Part shown: positions 57,639 through 64,000 of the stretch, piece after piece
Layout of the letters: the number at the start of each line of letters is the position of its first letter
How positions within the stretch are numbered: position 1 is the stretch's first letter
Origin: Amycolatopsis thermoflava N1165
GTDB lineage: Bacteria > Actinomycetota > Actinomycetes > Mycobacteriales > Pseudonocardiaceae
DNA length: 64,000 bases
NCBI RefSeq assembly: GCF_000473265.1
Contig: NZ_KI421511.1
Location: 617,980-681,979, forward strand
Direction: 5' to 3'
The notes under the pieces: model-generated
Databases searched by the model: none
What the model saw: only the letters and a program-made list of their open reading frames with translations
What the model was told of the DNA's origin: nothing
Position numbers and translations under genes: made by a program

Positions 57639-58341
57639 GGTGGGCCACCAGGGCAGAGCCGGCGTAGTCGTCCCACGTCGCGGGGTCGATCGGCACGAAC
57701 CGGAACTCATCCCCCGGCTGGTAGGGGGTGAGCTGCTCGGATCCCAGGTCGAGGATGCGCAACGGCGTCCGTCCCAGCAGCGGCCAGCCGCCGGGGGAGC
57801 GCAGCGGGCAGATCACGGCCTGCCGTCCGGCCACGGCGATCGATCCGGGCGGGACGCTGGTGCGCGGCGAGGCCAGGCGGGGCACCGGGCGGGGGAACGG
57901 CGGACCGTCCATCATGGGCGCGCCGACCGGGGCGCCCAGGCACCGCACGGTCAGGACGGTGCCGGAGTGGATCTCCACGACCTCCCGTTCGGTGATGCCC
58001 AGCTGCGCCGCGACCTCGGGCAGATCGGGCCCGTGCTCGCCGCCGTACACCACCGGCACGACGAATCGCTTCGGCGCGCGACGGCGGCTCGAACCGTGCT
58101 GTGCGCCCGCTGCCCGCCGGACCATCCGCCGCACGGCGCCGTGGTCGGTGAGGCCAGGGTCGAACTCCACCAGAAGCGAGTCGTAGGTCGGCACGACCCC
58201 GTGGACACCGGCCAGGCCGGCGTCTTCGATCGCGTCGGCGAGCCTGTGCACGACCCGCCACCGGTGCTCGGTGTCCCCGTCCAGGGCCTTCACCACGATC
58301 GCGGAGTCGCCGCAGTCGGCGATCAGGGCGCCCTCAGCCAT
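57631..58341 (-). CDS. pxpB: 5-oxoprolinase subunit B (allophanate hydrolase subunit 1 fold)
   Basis: A 236-residue PxpB/KipI-type protein. Features are GVHGVVPTYDSLLVEFDP, the motif VVPVVYGGEHGPDLPEVAAQLG and a C-terminal PLLGRTPLRILDLG. It partners PxpC in the ATP-using part of 5-oxoprolinase. Both ends overlap neighbouring genes by 8 bp (pxpA and pxpC), so the three subunits are translationally coupled and made together. Confidence 0.92.
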   Translation of the reverse strand: MAEGALIADCGDSAIVVKALDGDTEHRWRVVHRLADAIEDAGLAGVHGVVPTYDSLLVEFDPGLTDHGAVRRMVRRAAGAQHGSSRRRAPKRFVVPVVYGGEHGPDLPEVAAQLGITEREVVEIHSGTVLTVRCLGAPVGAPMMDGPPFPRPVPRLASPRTSVPPGSIAVAGRQAVICPLRSPGGWPLLGRTPLRILDLGSEQLTPYQPGDEFRFVPIDPATWDDYAGSALVAHHG

Positions 58342-59134
58342 GACACCACCCCGCCCCGGCCCGGGAAGCCAGGACCTCGGTCAGGGCCGCGATGACGACG
58401 CCGGCGCGGGTCAGCTCGTCCCGGATCCGGTGGGCCAGGGAAATCGCGCCCGCGGTGTCGCCGTGCACCAGCACGGTGTCGCACTCGACGGGCAGATCGG
58501 TGTCGTCGACGGTCCGGACCACCCCTTCGGTCACCATGCGCACGGTGCGCCGGGCGATCTCGTCCGGGTCGTCGATCACCGCGCCCGGTGCGCTGCGCGG
58601 GACCAGGGTGCCGTCGGCGCGGTAGGCGCGGTCGGCGATACCCACGATCGCGACGGGCAGGCCGCGGGTGCGGGCGGCGACGGCGAGCTCACCCTGCTGC
58701 GCCAGCACGATCAGCGAGGGATCCACGGCGGCCACGGCGTCGGCGACCGCGTCGGCGTAGTCACTGCGGGTCGCGACGAGGTTGCCGAGCCTGCCGTGCG
58801 GCGCGACGTGGCGCACGCGGGTTCCGTGGGCGGTGGCGAAGGCCTGCAACGCGCCGATCTGGTACAGCACGTCGGTCCGCACCTCGTCGGGCGTCAGGTC
58901 CATCGCGCGGCGGCCGAACCCCACCAGATCGGGGAAGCTCGGGTGCGCGCCCACGGCCACGCCGCGGCGGACGCACGAGGCGACGGTCGCGTCCATGATC
59001 CGCGGGTCGCCGGCGTGGAAACCGCAGGCGACGTTCGCCGACGTCAGGAGGTCCAGGAGGGCCTCGTCGTCGCCCATCCGGTAGGCGCCGAACCCTTCGC
59101 CGAGATCGGCGACGAGATCCACCATGCGGGTCAT
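58334..59134 (-). CDS. pxpA: 5-oxoprolinase subunit A (LamB/YcsF family)
   Basis: A 266-residue PxpA protein. LVADLGEGFGAYRMGDDEALL, ANVACGFHAGDPRIM, GVAVGAHPSFPDLVGFGRR and HVAPHGRLGNLVA are the conserved metal- and substrate-binding segments; the last is HGRLGN where many homologues read KPHGALYN, a small but notable change. It is the first gene of the unit; LysR at 59369 is divergent. ATG at 59134 or 59125. The changed loop may mean a substrate other than plain 5-oxoproline. Confidence 0.9.
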   Translation of the reverse strand: MTRMVDLVADLGEGFGAYRMGDDEALLDLLTSANVACGFHAGDPRIMDATVASCVRRGVAVGAHPSFPDLVGFGRRAMDLTPDEVRTDVLYQIGALQAFATAHGTRVRHVAPHGRLGNLVATRSDYADAVADAVAAVDPSLIVLAQQGELAVAARTRGLPVAIVGIADRAYRADGTLVPRSAPGAVIDDPDEIARRTVRMVTEGVVRTVDDTDLPVECDTVLVHGDTAGAISLAHRIRDELTRAGVVIAALTEVLASRAGAGWCHG

Positions 59135-59284
59135 CTCACCCTCCGGAAAAATGCGCGGAAATGTTCTCGGAAAAACTGAGGCAATCTGCTCGAAACATCC
59201 TGTCCGAGCCCCGGGAATCCGGTGTTTCGCTGACTTTAAGCTCGGGGCCGCGGCCGGACAAATACGCGATCCGCGTGATGTGAT

Positions 59285-59338
59285 CGGGATCCGTTATGGC
59301 AGCGGATCCCGGGCCGGCGGCGGTGGTGGCGTTACGAT
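59285..59338 (+). promoter_or_regulatory. LysR regulatory region: dyad and -10 box
   Basis: CGGGATCCG (59285-59293) and CGGATCCCG (59303-59311) are perfect 9-bp arms with a 9-bp spacer. TACGAT (59333-59338) is a -10-like box for the LysR gene. The dyad overlaps the expected -35, the usual place for LysR autoregulation, while the pxp operon promoter lies on the other side. Confidence 0.5.
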
Positions 59339-59368
59339 GGGTCACCATTCGACCGGGAAGGGGCACGC

Positions 59369-60268
59369 ATGGACACCCGGCGTCTGTACTCGTTCGTCAA
59401 GATCGTCGACGCCGGCAGCATCACCCGCGCCGCCGACATCCTGCGCATCGCGCAGCCCGCGCTGAGTCAGCACGTGTCCATGTTGGAGCGGGACTTCAAG
59501 CAGCAGTTGCTGATCCGCAGCAAGCGTGGTGTCGCCCCGACCGAGGCCGGCCGGGCCCTGTACCGGCACGCGCAGCTGATCCTGCGCCAGGTCGAACAGG
59601 CCCAGGCCGCCGTCAGCGTCTCCGGCCGGGCCCCGGCGGGCAGTGTGTCGGTCGGCCTGGCCCCCTACAGCACCGGTGCGGCGCTGGCGCTGCCGCTGCT
59701 GCGGGCCGTCCGCGAGCGCTATCCGGACATCGTGCTGCACATCAACGAGAACTTCGGCGGCGTGATCAGCGAGGCGATCATGACCGGGCGCATGGACATG
59801 GCCTTCATCTACGACGCCGGGCCGATCCGGGGTGTGCAGTTCGAGCCGATGCGCACCGAGGAGCTGTTCCTGGTCGCGGGGCCGGGCTGCGCGGTCCCGG
59901 GCGGGGACGAGGTCGCGGCCGGCGACCTGGCCGAGGTCGGCCTGCTGCTGCCCAGCCGCATCCACACCATCCGGCGCGTGGTGGAGGCGGCCTTCGCCCG
60001 CGCGGAGGTGGAGCCGCGGGTGGTCGGCGAGATCGAGTCGGTGCTCACGCTGGTCAGCGCGGTCGGCGCCGACCTGGGCGCGACGGTCCTGCCGTGGTCG
60101 GCGGCGCGCGCGATCCTGGACACCGAGCACCTGATGGTGCGCCGGATCGTCGATCCGGTGATCGAGGTGAAGCTGTCGCTGTGCACCTCCGATCACCAGC
60201 CGTTGTCGGAGGCGGCGCTGGCCGTCCACGACCTCTTCCACGAGCTGATCGCCACTTTCCGGCCATGA
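59369..60268 (+). CDS. LysR-family regulator of the lactam-type operon
   Basis: A 299-residue LysR protein. The helix-turn-helix (SFVKIVDAGSITRAADILRIAQPALSQHVSMLERDF over ~8-43) and a periplasmic-binding-like effector domain (PAGSVSVGLAPYSTG, DMAFIYDAGPIRG) are complete. It resembles Nac/Cbl-like nitrogen or sulfur regulators in layout. It is divergent from pxpA and should control the seven-gene operon in response to its substrate. GGGAAGGGG precedes the ATG at 59369. Confidence 0.9.
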   Translation: MDTRRLYSFVKIVDAGSITRAADILRIAQPALSQHVSMLERDFKQQLLIRSKRGVAPTEAGRALYRHAQLILRQVEQAQAAVSVSGRAPAGSVSVGLAPYSTGAALALPLLRAVRERYPDIVLHINENFGGVISEAIMTGRMDMAFIYDAGPIRGVQFEPMRTEELFLVAGPGCAVPGGDEVAAGDLAEVGLLLPSRIHTIRRVVEAAFARAEVEPRVVGEIESVLTLVSAVGADLGATVLPWSAARAILDTEHLMVRRIVDPVIEVKLSLCTSDHQPLSEAALAVHDLFHELIATFRP

Positions 60269-60371
60269 CCCATCAGCGGATCCGATAACGTCAGCCGGAA
60301 TCGCTATTTGTGCCGCCGCGGAATCGCTCGATAACGTCGTGCGAACAGTTTGTTTTCGCGAGGAGTGCGGT

Positions 60372-61349
60372 ATGAAACAGCGTGTCCTGAGCACCCGCGG
60401 ACACCTGCCCGGAACGGGGCTGGAGCGCCTGGCCGGGCGGGTCGAGCTCGTGCGCGGGCCGGGCGACAAGCCGGGGGCCGGCGAGCTGGCGGACCTCGCG
60501 CGCGGCGTCGACGGCATCCTGTGCCTGGGCAACGACCGGATCGACGCCGCGCTGCTGGATGCCGCCGGCCCCGGGCTGAAGGTGGTGAGCCTGGCCAGCA
60601 TGGGTTTCGACGCCGTCGACCAGCGTGCCGCTGCCGATCGCGGCGTCGTGGTGACCCACACCCCGGGGGTGCTGGCCGAGACCACCGCGGACCTGGCGTG
60701 GGCCCTGATCCTGATGGCCCGCCGTCGTCTCGGCGCGGCCCGTGACCGGCTGCACGCCGGCGCCTGGACCGTGTTCCGCATGGACGACTTCCTCGGGCTG
60801 GACGTGCACGGCGCCACCCTCGGCCTGGTCGGCTACGGCCAGATCGGCCGCGCGGTCGCCCGCCGCGCCGCCGGGTTCGGCATGCGCGTGCTGCACCACG
60901 ACCCGTTCAGCACCGCCGGCGACGAGCTGTCACAGCCGGCGGACCTGCACACCCTGCTGGCCGAATCCGACATCGTGTCGATGCACGTGCCGCTGACCGA
61001 GGCGACCCACCACCTCATCGGCCCGGCCGAGCTGGGCAGCATGAAGACCACCGCGACCTTGATCAACACCTCGCGGGGTGGTGTCGTGGACGAGGCCGCG
61101 CTGCTGCACGCCCTGCGCGAGGGCGTCATCCACTCCGCCGGGCTCGACGTGTTCGAACACGAGCCGCGCGGGGCGGACGTCGCCGACCTGGTCGCGCAGG
61201 CGAAGCTGGTGGCCCTCCCGCACGTCGGGTCCGCCACCGAGGCGACCCGCGCGGCGATGGTGGACCTGGCCGTCGACAACCTCCTCGACGTCCTGTCCGG
61301 CCGGCCGGCGCGCACCCCGATCCCCGGCGCCGTGGCGGTGGCGCGGTGA
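60372..61349 (+). CDS. D-2-hydroxyacid dehydrogenase (glyoxylate/2-ketogluconate reductase type)
   Basis: A 325-residue member of the D-isomer 2-hydroxyacid dehydrogenase family. The cofactor motif LGLVGYGQIGRAVARRA is at ~150, the catalytic Arg in LINTSRGGVVDE, the Glu in DVFEHEP and the His in LPHVGSATE. The GhrB-like group reduces glyoxylate, hydroxypyruvate and 2-ketogluconate. With the idonate and gluconate 5-dehydrogenase-like genes behind it, 2-ketogluconate to gluconate is the best guess. AGGAG precedes the ATG at 60372. Confidence 0.88.
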   Translation: MKQRVLSTRGHLPGTGLERLAGRVELVRGPGDKPGAGELADLARGVDGILCLGNDRIDAALLDAAGPGLKVVSLASMGFDAVDQRAAADRGVVVTHTPGVLAETTADLAWALILMARRRLGAARDRLHAGAWTVFRMDDFLGLDVHGATLGLVGYGQIGRAVARRAAGFGMRVLHHDPFSTAGDELSQPADLHTLLAESDIVSMHVPLTEATHHLIGPAELGSMKTTATLINTSRGGVVDEAALLHALREGVIHSAGLDVFEHEPRGADVADLVAQAKLVALPHVGSATEATRAAMVDLAVDNLLDVLSGRPARTPIPGAVAVAR

Positions 61350-62116
61350 GCCACCCGCTGTTCGACATCCGCGGCCGCGTCGCCCTGGTCACCGGGTCCA
61401 GCCGCGGCATCGGGCGCGCGCTGGCCCAGGGGCTGGCGGAGGCGGGGTGCGTGGTCGTCCTCAATGGACGTGACCGGGCCGCGCTCGACCGGACCCGTGC
61501 CGAGCTGGCCGAGCGCACCGGGGCCACGGTGCACGCGCAGGCGTTCGACGTCACCGATCCGGGCGCGGTCGCCGAGGCGATCCCGCGCCTGGAGGAGCTC
61601 GCGGGTCCCGTGGACATCCTGGTCAACAACGCCGGGATGCAGCACCGGGCGCCGTTCACCGAGTTCCTGACCGAGGACTGGCATCGCCTGCTCGAAACCA
61701 ACCTCAGCAGCGCTTTCCTCGTCGGCCGCGAGGTCGCGCGGCGGATGACCGCCCGCGGCTCGGGCAAGATCGTCAACATCTGCTCGGTGCAGAGCGAGGT
61801 GGTCCGCCCCGGCATCGCGCCCTACTCGGCGACCAAGGGCGGGCTGAAGATGCTCACCAAGGGCATGTGCGCCGACCTCGGCCCGGCCGGGATTCAGGTC
61901 AACGGGCTCGCCCCGGGCTACTTCGACACCGAGCTCACCGCCGCGCTCGTCGCGGACGAGGATTTCAGCGCCTGGGTGCGCGGCCGCACCCCCGCCGGAC
62001 GGTGGGGCCAGGTGGGCGACCTCGTCGGTGCGCTGATCTTCCTGTGCTCGCCGGCGTCGGATTTCGTCAACGGCCAACTGCTCTACGTCGACGGTGGCAT
62101 GACCTCCGTCCTGTGA
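61346..62116 (+). CDS. Gluconate 5-dehydrogenase-like SDR
   Basis: A 256-residue SDR close in style to IdnO/Gno. ALVTGSSRGIGRALAQGLAEAG, NNAGMQHRAPFTEF, the Ser in VNICSVQSE and Tyr/Lys in YSATKGGLK, and the terminal LYVDGGMTSVL are all present; the NNAGMQHR segment is typical of gluconate 5-dehydrogenases. It should interconvert 5-ketogluconate and gluconate. The GTG start overlaps the preceding stop (GTGA). It is the middle gene of a three-gene sugar-acid unit. Confidence 0.88.
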   Translation: MSHPLFDIRGRVALVTGSSRGIGRALAQGLAEAGCVVVLNGRDRAALDRTRAELAERTGATVHAQAFDVTDPGAVAEAIPRLEELAGPVDILVNNAGMQHRAPFTEFLTEDWHRLLETNLSSAFLVGREVARRMTARGSGKIVNICSVQSEVVRPGIAPYSATKGGLKMLTKGMCADLGPAGIQVNGLAPGYFDTELTAALVADEDFSAWVRGRTPAGRWGQVGDLVGALIFLCSPASDFVNGQLLYVDGGMTSVL

Positions 62117-62130
62117 AGCGAGGAGAACCC

Positions 62131-63144
62131 ATGCTTGCGTGTGTCGTGCACGGCGCCGGGGACCTTCGGGTCGAGAACCGTGCGCCGGCGGAACCGGGCG
62201 AGGGCGAGATCGCCGTGGACGTCTCCTTCGGCGGCATCTGCGGATCGGACCTGCACTACTACCACCGCGGCGCGGTCGGCGACTTCCACGTGCGGGAACC
62301 GCTGGTGCTCGGTCACGAGGTCGTCGGTCACGTCGCGGCCCTCGGCTCCGATGTGGACGGTCCGGCGGGCGGTACGCCGGTGGCCGTCCACCCGGCCACA
62401 CCCTGCGACGACTGTCCGGAATGCACCGGCAACCACCGGAACGTCTGCGCCGACACGCGCTACCTCGGCAGCGCGGCCCGGTTGCCCCACGTGCACGGCG
62501 GGTTCGCGCAGCGCATCACGGTGCCGGCGGCACAGGTGCGCGCGCTTCCGCCCGGGCTCGAACTCGAACGGGCCGTGCTCGCGGAACCGTTGTCGGTGGC
62601 GCTGCACGCGGTGCGCCGGGCCGGTGACGTCACCGGCCGGCGCGTCCTGGTCACCGGTGCCGGGCCGATCGGTTGCCTCCTGGTGGCCGCACTGCGCCGG
62701 GCCGGCGCGGCCGAGGTCGTGGTCAGCGACCTGCTGGACGCGCCACTCGCTCTGGCGTCGAAGGTCGGCGCCACCTCGGTGGTGCGGGCGGACGATCCGG
62801 CGGGGCCGGGGGAGGCGGACATCGCCATCGAGGCGTCCGGGTCCCCGGCCGGGCTGCGCACCTGTCTGGAACGGGTGCGCCGCGCCGGCCGGGTCGTCCT
62901 GCTCGGACTGCTGCCGCCCGGTGAGGTCGGATTCCTCGGCAACGTGGTCGTCACGCGGGAACTGACCCTCGCCGGAGCGTTCCGGTTCGACCGCGAATTC
63001 GACGAGGCGCTCACCCTGCTCGCCGACGGCCTCCCGGTTGATCCGGTCGTCACCCACACGTTCCCGCTTGAGCGGGCCACGGAGGCGTTCGACGTGGCCG
63101 GCAACCGCGCGGTCGCGTCGAAGGTCCTGCTCGACCTGAGCTGA
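62131..63144 (+). CDS. L-idonate 5-dehydrogenase-like zinc enzyme
   Basis: A 337-residue zinc polyol dehydrogenase similar to IdnD. GGICGSDLHYYHRGAVGDFHVREPLVLGHEVVG carries the catalytic zinc ligands and is nearly diagnostic for L-idonate 5-dehydrogenase; the structural zinc cysteines are in CDDCPECTGNHRNVC. The cofactor motif is LVTGAGPIGCLLVAALRRAG. It would oxidise L-idonate to 5-ketogluconate, which the SDR upstream then reduces to gluconate. GAGGAG precedes the ATG. No transporter or regulator lies in the unit. Confidence 0.9.
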   Translation: MLACVVHGAGDLRVENRAPAEPGEGEIAVDVSFGGICGSDLHYYHRGAVGDFHVREPLVLGHEVVGHVAALGSDVDGPAGGTPVAVHPATPCDDCPECTGNHRNVCADTRYLGSAARLPHVHGGFAQRITVPAAQVRALPPGLELERAVLAEPLSVALHAVRRAGDVTGRRVLVTGAGPIGCLLVAALRRAGAAEVVVSDLLDAPLALASKVGATSVVRADDPAGPGEADIAIEASGSPAGLRTCLERVRRAGRVVLLGLLPPGEVGFLGNVVVTRELTLAGAFRFDREFDEALTLLADGLPVDPVVTHTFPLERATEAFDVAGNRAVASKVLLDLS

Positions 63145-63197
63145 TCAACCAGAGGGGGCCCTTGCCGCCGGCTCGACACGGTGGCTGTGCCCGGCCG

Positions 63198-64000
63198 TCA
63201 CGGGTGGAGGCCGGTGACGGCGGCGCCGGATTCGGGGTTGTAGGGGAACGAGAGGTGCTGGTGGATCAGCTGCCATTCGCCGTCGCGTCGCTGGAACACC
63301 CGGGTGCCGCGGGACCAGCTTTCGGTGGTCGTGCCGCCGGTGTCCTCGGCGATCATCCGGTTGAGTCCCCAGGCCACGGCGAGGTCACCGCGGACCAGGA
63401 CGGTCATGTCGGGCACCTCCCACCGGACCACCGCGTCCGACCAGTCGAGCCCCCGCCGGCACACCTCCCGCACGGCGTCCCGGCCGAGGTGCTGCAGGGG
63501 CGTGTCGTGCTCGTAGGAGACGACGTCCTTGGCGATGGGGGCCATCAGCCCGTCGAGATCCTTGCGGGTGGTGGCCGCGAACCACCGTTCGTGCAGGGCC
63601 CGCACCTCGGCTTCCGCGTCCGTGCCGTCGTCCTGGTCGGCATGCGGGAACGAGTGGTGTTCGTGCGCCACGGTCCAGCGGTCGTTCTCCTTCCGCAGGC
63701 CCAGGGTGAGCCGCAGGCGCCGGGCGGGGTGCCGGGCGAGTTCGTCCGGGGTGCCGCAGCGCAGCAGGGCGTGGGCGAACGCGACGTCCGCACCGGCGGT
63801 GATCTCCACGGACTCGAGGTCGAACACCGCGCCCTGGGCCTGCCAGGAGAAGAAGGCAGGCCAGGTGTCCCGGTAGGCGTCGAGGCCCCGAACGCCCGTG
63901 TCCGGCGGCGGCACGTCGAACATCACGATGTCGCCGGCGTGGCCGGCGAGCACTCCCTCGAGGTCGCCCCTGTGCACGGCGCCTGCCCAGTGCTCGATCA
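63198..64000 (-). CDS. Tandem NTF2/SnoaL-like domain protein, 5' end outside the window
   Basis: The frame stays open to the window end, so the start is missing. Two NTF2-like domains follow each other. The first has MFDVPPPDTGVRGLDAYRDTWPAFF and closes with RWTVAHEHHSFPH; the second has YEHDTPLQHLGRDAVREVC and closes with WQLIHQHLSFPYNP. The repeated HxHxSFP ending is typical of SnoaL-3-type ketosteroid-isomerase-like proteins annotated as DUF4440-like. Function unknown; such proteins may be isomerases, hydrolases or binding proteins. It converges on the idonate unit. Confidence 0.8.
   Translation of the reverse strand, partial: IEHWAGAVHRGDLEGVLAGHAGDIVMFDVPPPDTGVRGLDAYRDTWPAFFSWQAQGAVFDLESVEITAGADVAFAHALLRCGTPDELARHPARRLRLTLGLRKENDRWTVAHEHHSFPHADQDDGTDAEAEVRALHERWFAATTRKDLDGLMAPIAKDVVSYEHDTPLQHLGRDAVREVCRRGLDWSDAVVRWEVPDMTVLVRGDLAVAWGLNRMIAEDTGGTTTESWSRGTRVFQRRDGEWQLIHQHLSFPYNPESGAAVTGLHP

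Noticed and set aside
56652-59134. Interpretation of PxpABC only as housekeeping pyroglutamate repair
   Set aside because: The genes are tightly joined to a transporter, aminotransferase and aldolase, which housekeeping repair does not need.
63193-63217. A terminator hairpin (GCCGTCAC/GTGACGGC) after the idonate unit
   Set aside because: The arms are only 8 bp and lie partly inside the convergent NTF2-like gene, so the signal is weak.
1-64000. CRISPR arrays, tRNA or rRNA genes, prophage genes, plasmid origin
   Set aside because: No spaced repeat arrays, no tRNA-like cloverleaf or rRNA sequence, and no phage structural or replication genes were seen on either strand.

Overview
This 64 kb window is chromosomal DNA from a very high-G+C actinomycete. 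Codon third positions are almost all G or C, starts are often GTG, and the regulator mix (XRE-TPR, MmyB-like XRE, IclR, TetR, large LuxR/LAL, sigma54-independent AcoR-like) points to Pseudonocardiales; Amycolatopsis or a close relative is my best guess, which is inference and not a measured placement. There are no rRNA or tRNA genes, CRISPR arrays or phage structural genes. The window is an accessory catabolic and regulatory region.

Layout. 0.1-5 kb: an XRE-TPR regulator with a phosphotransferase-fold protein, then a decay zone (unknown remnant, IS481-family transposase with a single-base frameshift, altered membrane protein gene, C-terminal piece of a sugar isomerase). 5-11 kb: FAD oxidoreductase with tandem operators, a frameshifted LuxR/LAL regulator, a secreted collagen-like protein and a TraB-like protein. 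11-14.2 kb: a 2-oxoacid dehydrogenase E1 alpha/beta pair with a single-domain lipoyl carrier under an IclR regulator. 14.3-14.6 kb: a broken VapBC module. 14.7-21.2 kb: IclR regulator divergent from lyase, aconitase-like large and small subunits, MHS transporter and acyl-CoA ligase, resembling 2,3-dimethylmalate breakdown. 21.6-30.4 kb: a Baeyer-Villiger ketone catabolic cluster (alcohol dehydrogenase, two aldehyde dehydrogenases, AcoR-like regulator, ester or lactone hydrolase, monooxygenase). 30.4-32.9 kb: TetR, SDR and quinone-reductase-like enzyme.

32.9-34.1 kb: a DddA/SCP1.201-like deaminase toxin with an immunity-like partner. 34.1-40.1 kb: a secreted DUF11 protein, a second XRE-TPR regulator with a phosphotransferase-fold gene nearby, and a Phd/VapC toxin-antitoxin pair. 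40.2-52 kb: alcohol dehydrogenases, an IS5-family element with clear ends, two MmyB-like regulators each next to exporters and redox enzymes, and a TetR/hydrolase pair.

52.7-60.3 kb: a seven-gene operon (pxpA, pxpB, pxpC, MHS transporter, SDR, aminotransferase, RraA-type aldolase) divergent from a LysR regulator. It reads as a route that imports a pyroglutamate-like lactam, opens it, transaminates it and cleaves the resulting 4-hydroxy-2-oxoglutarate-type acid. I consider this the most interesting system here. 60.4-63.1 kb: an L-idonate/ketogluconate operon. The window ends inside a tandem NTF2-like protein.

Two cross-window patterns stand out. At least seven genes have a TANNNT -10 box 6-7 nt before an ATG or GTG, marking leaderless transcripts and fixing several start codons. 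Perfect inverted repeats sit in most divergent regulator intergenic regions; one motif (GTTCC-N5-GGAAC) recurs at two places and ties the ketone cluster together.
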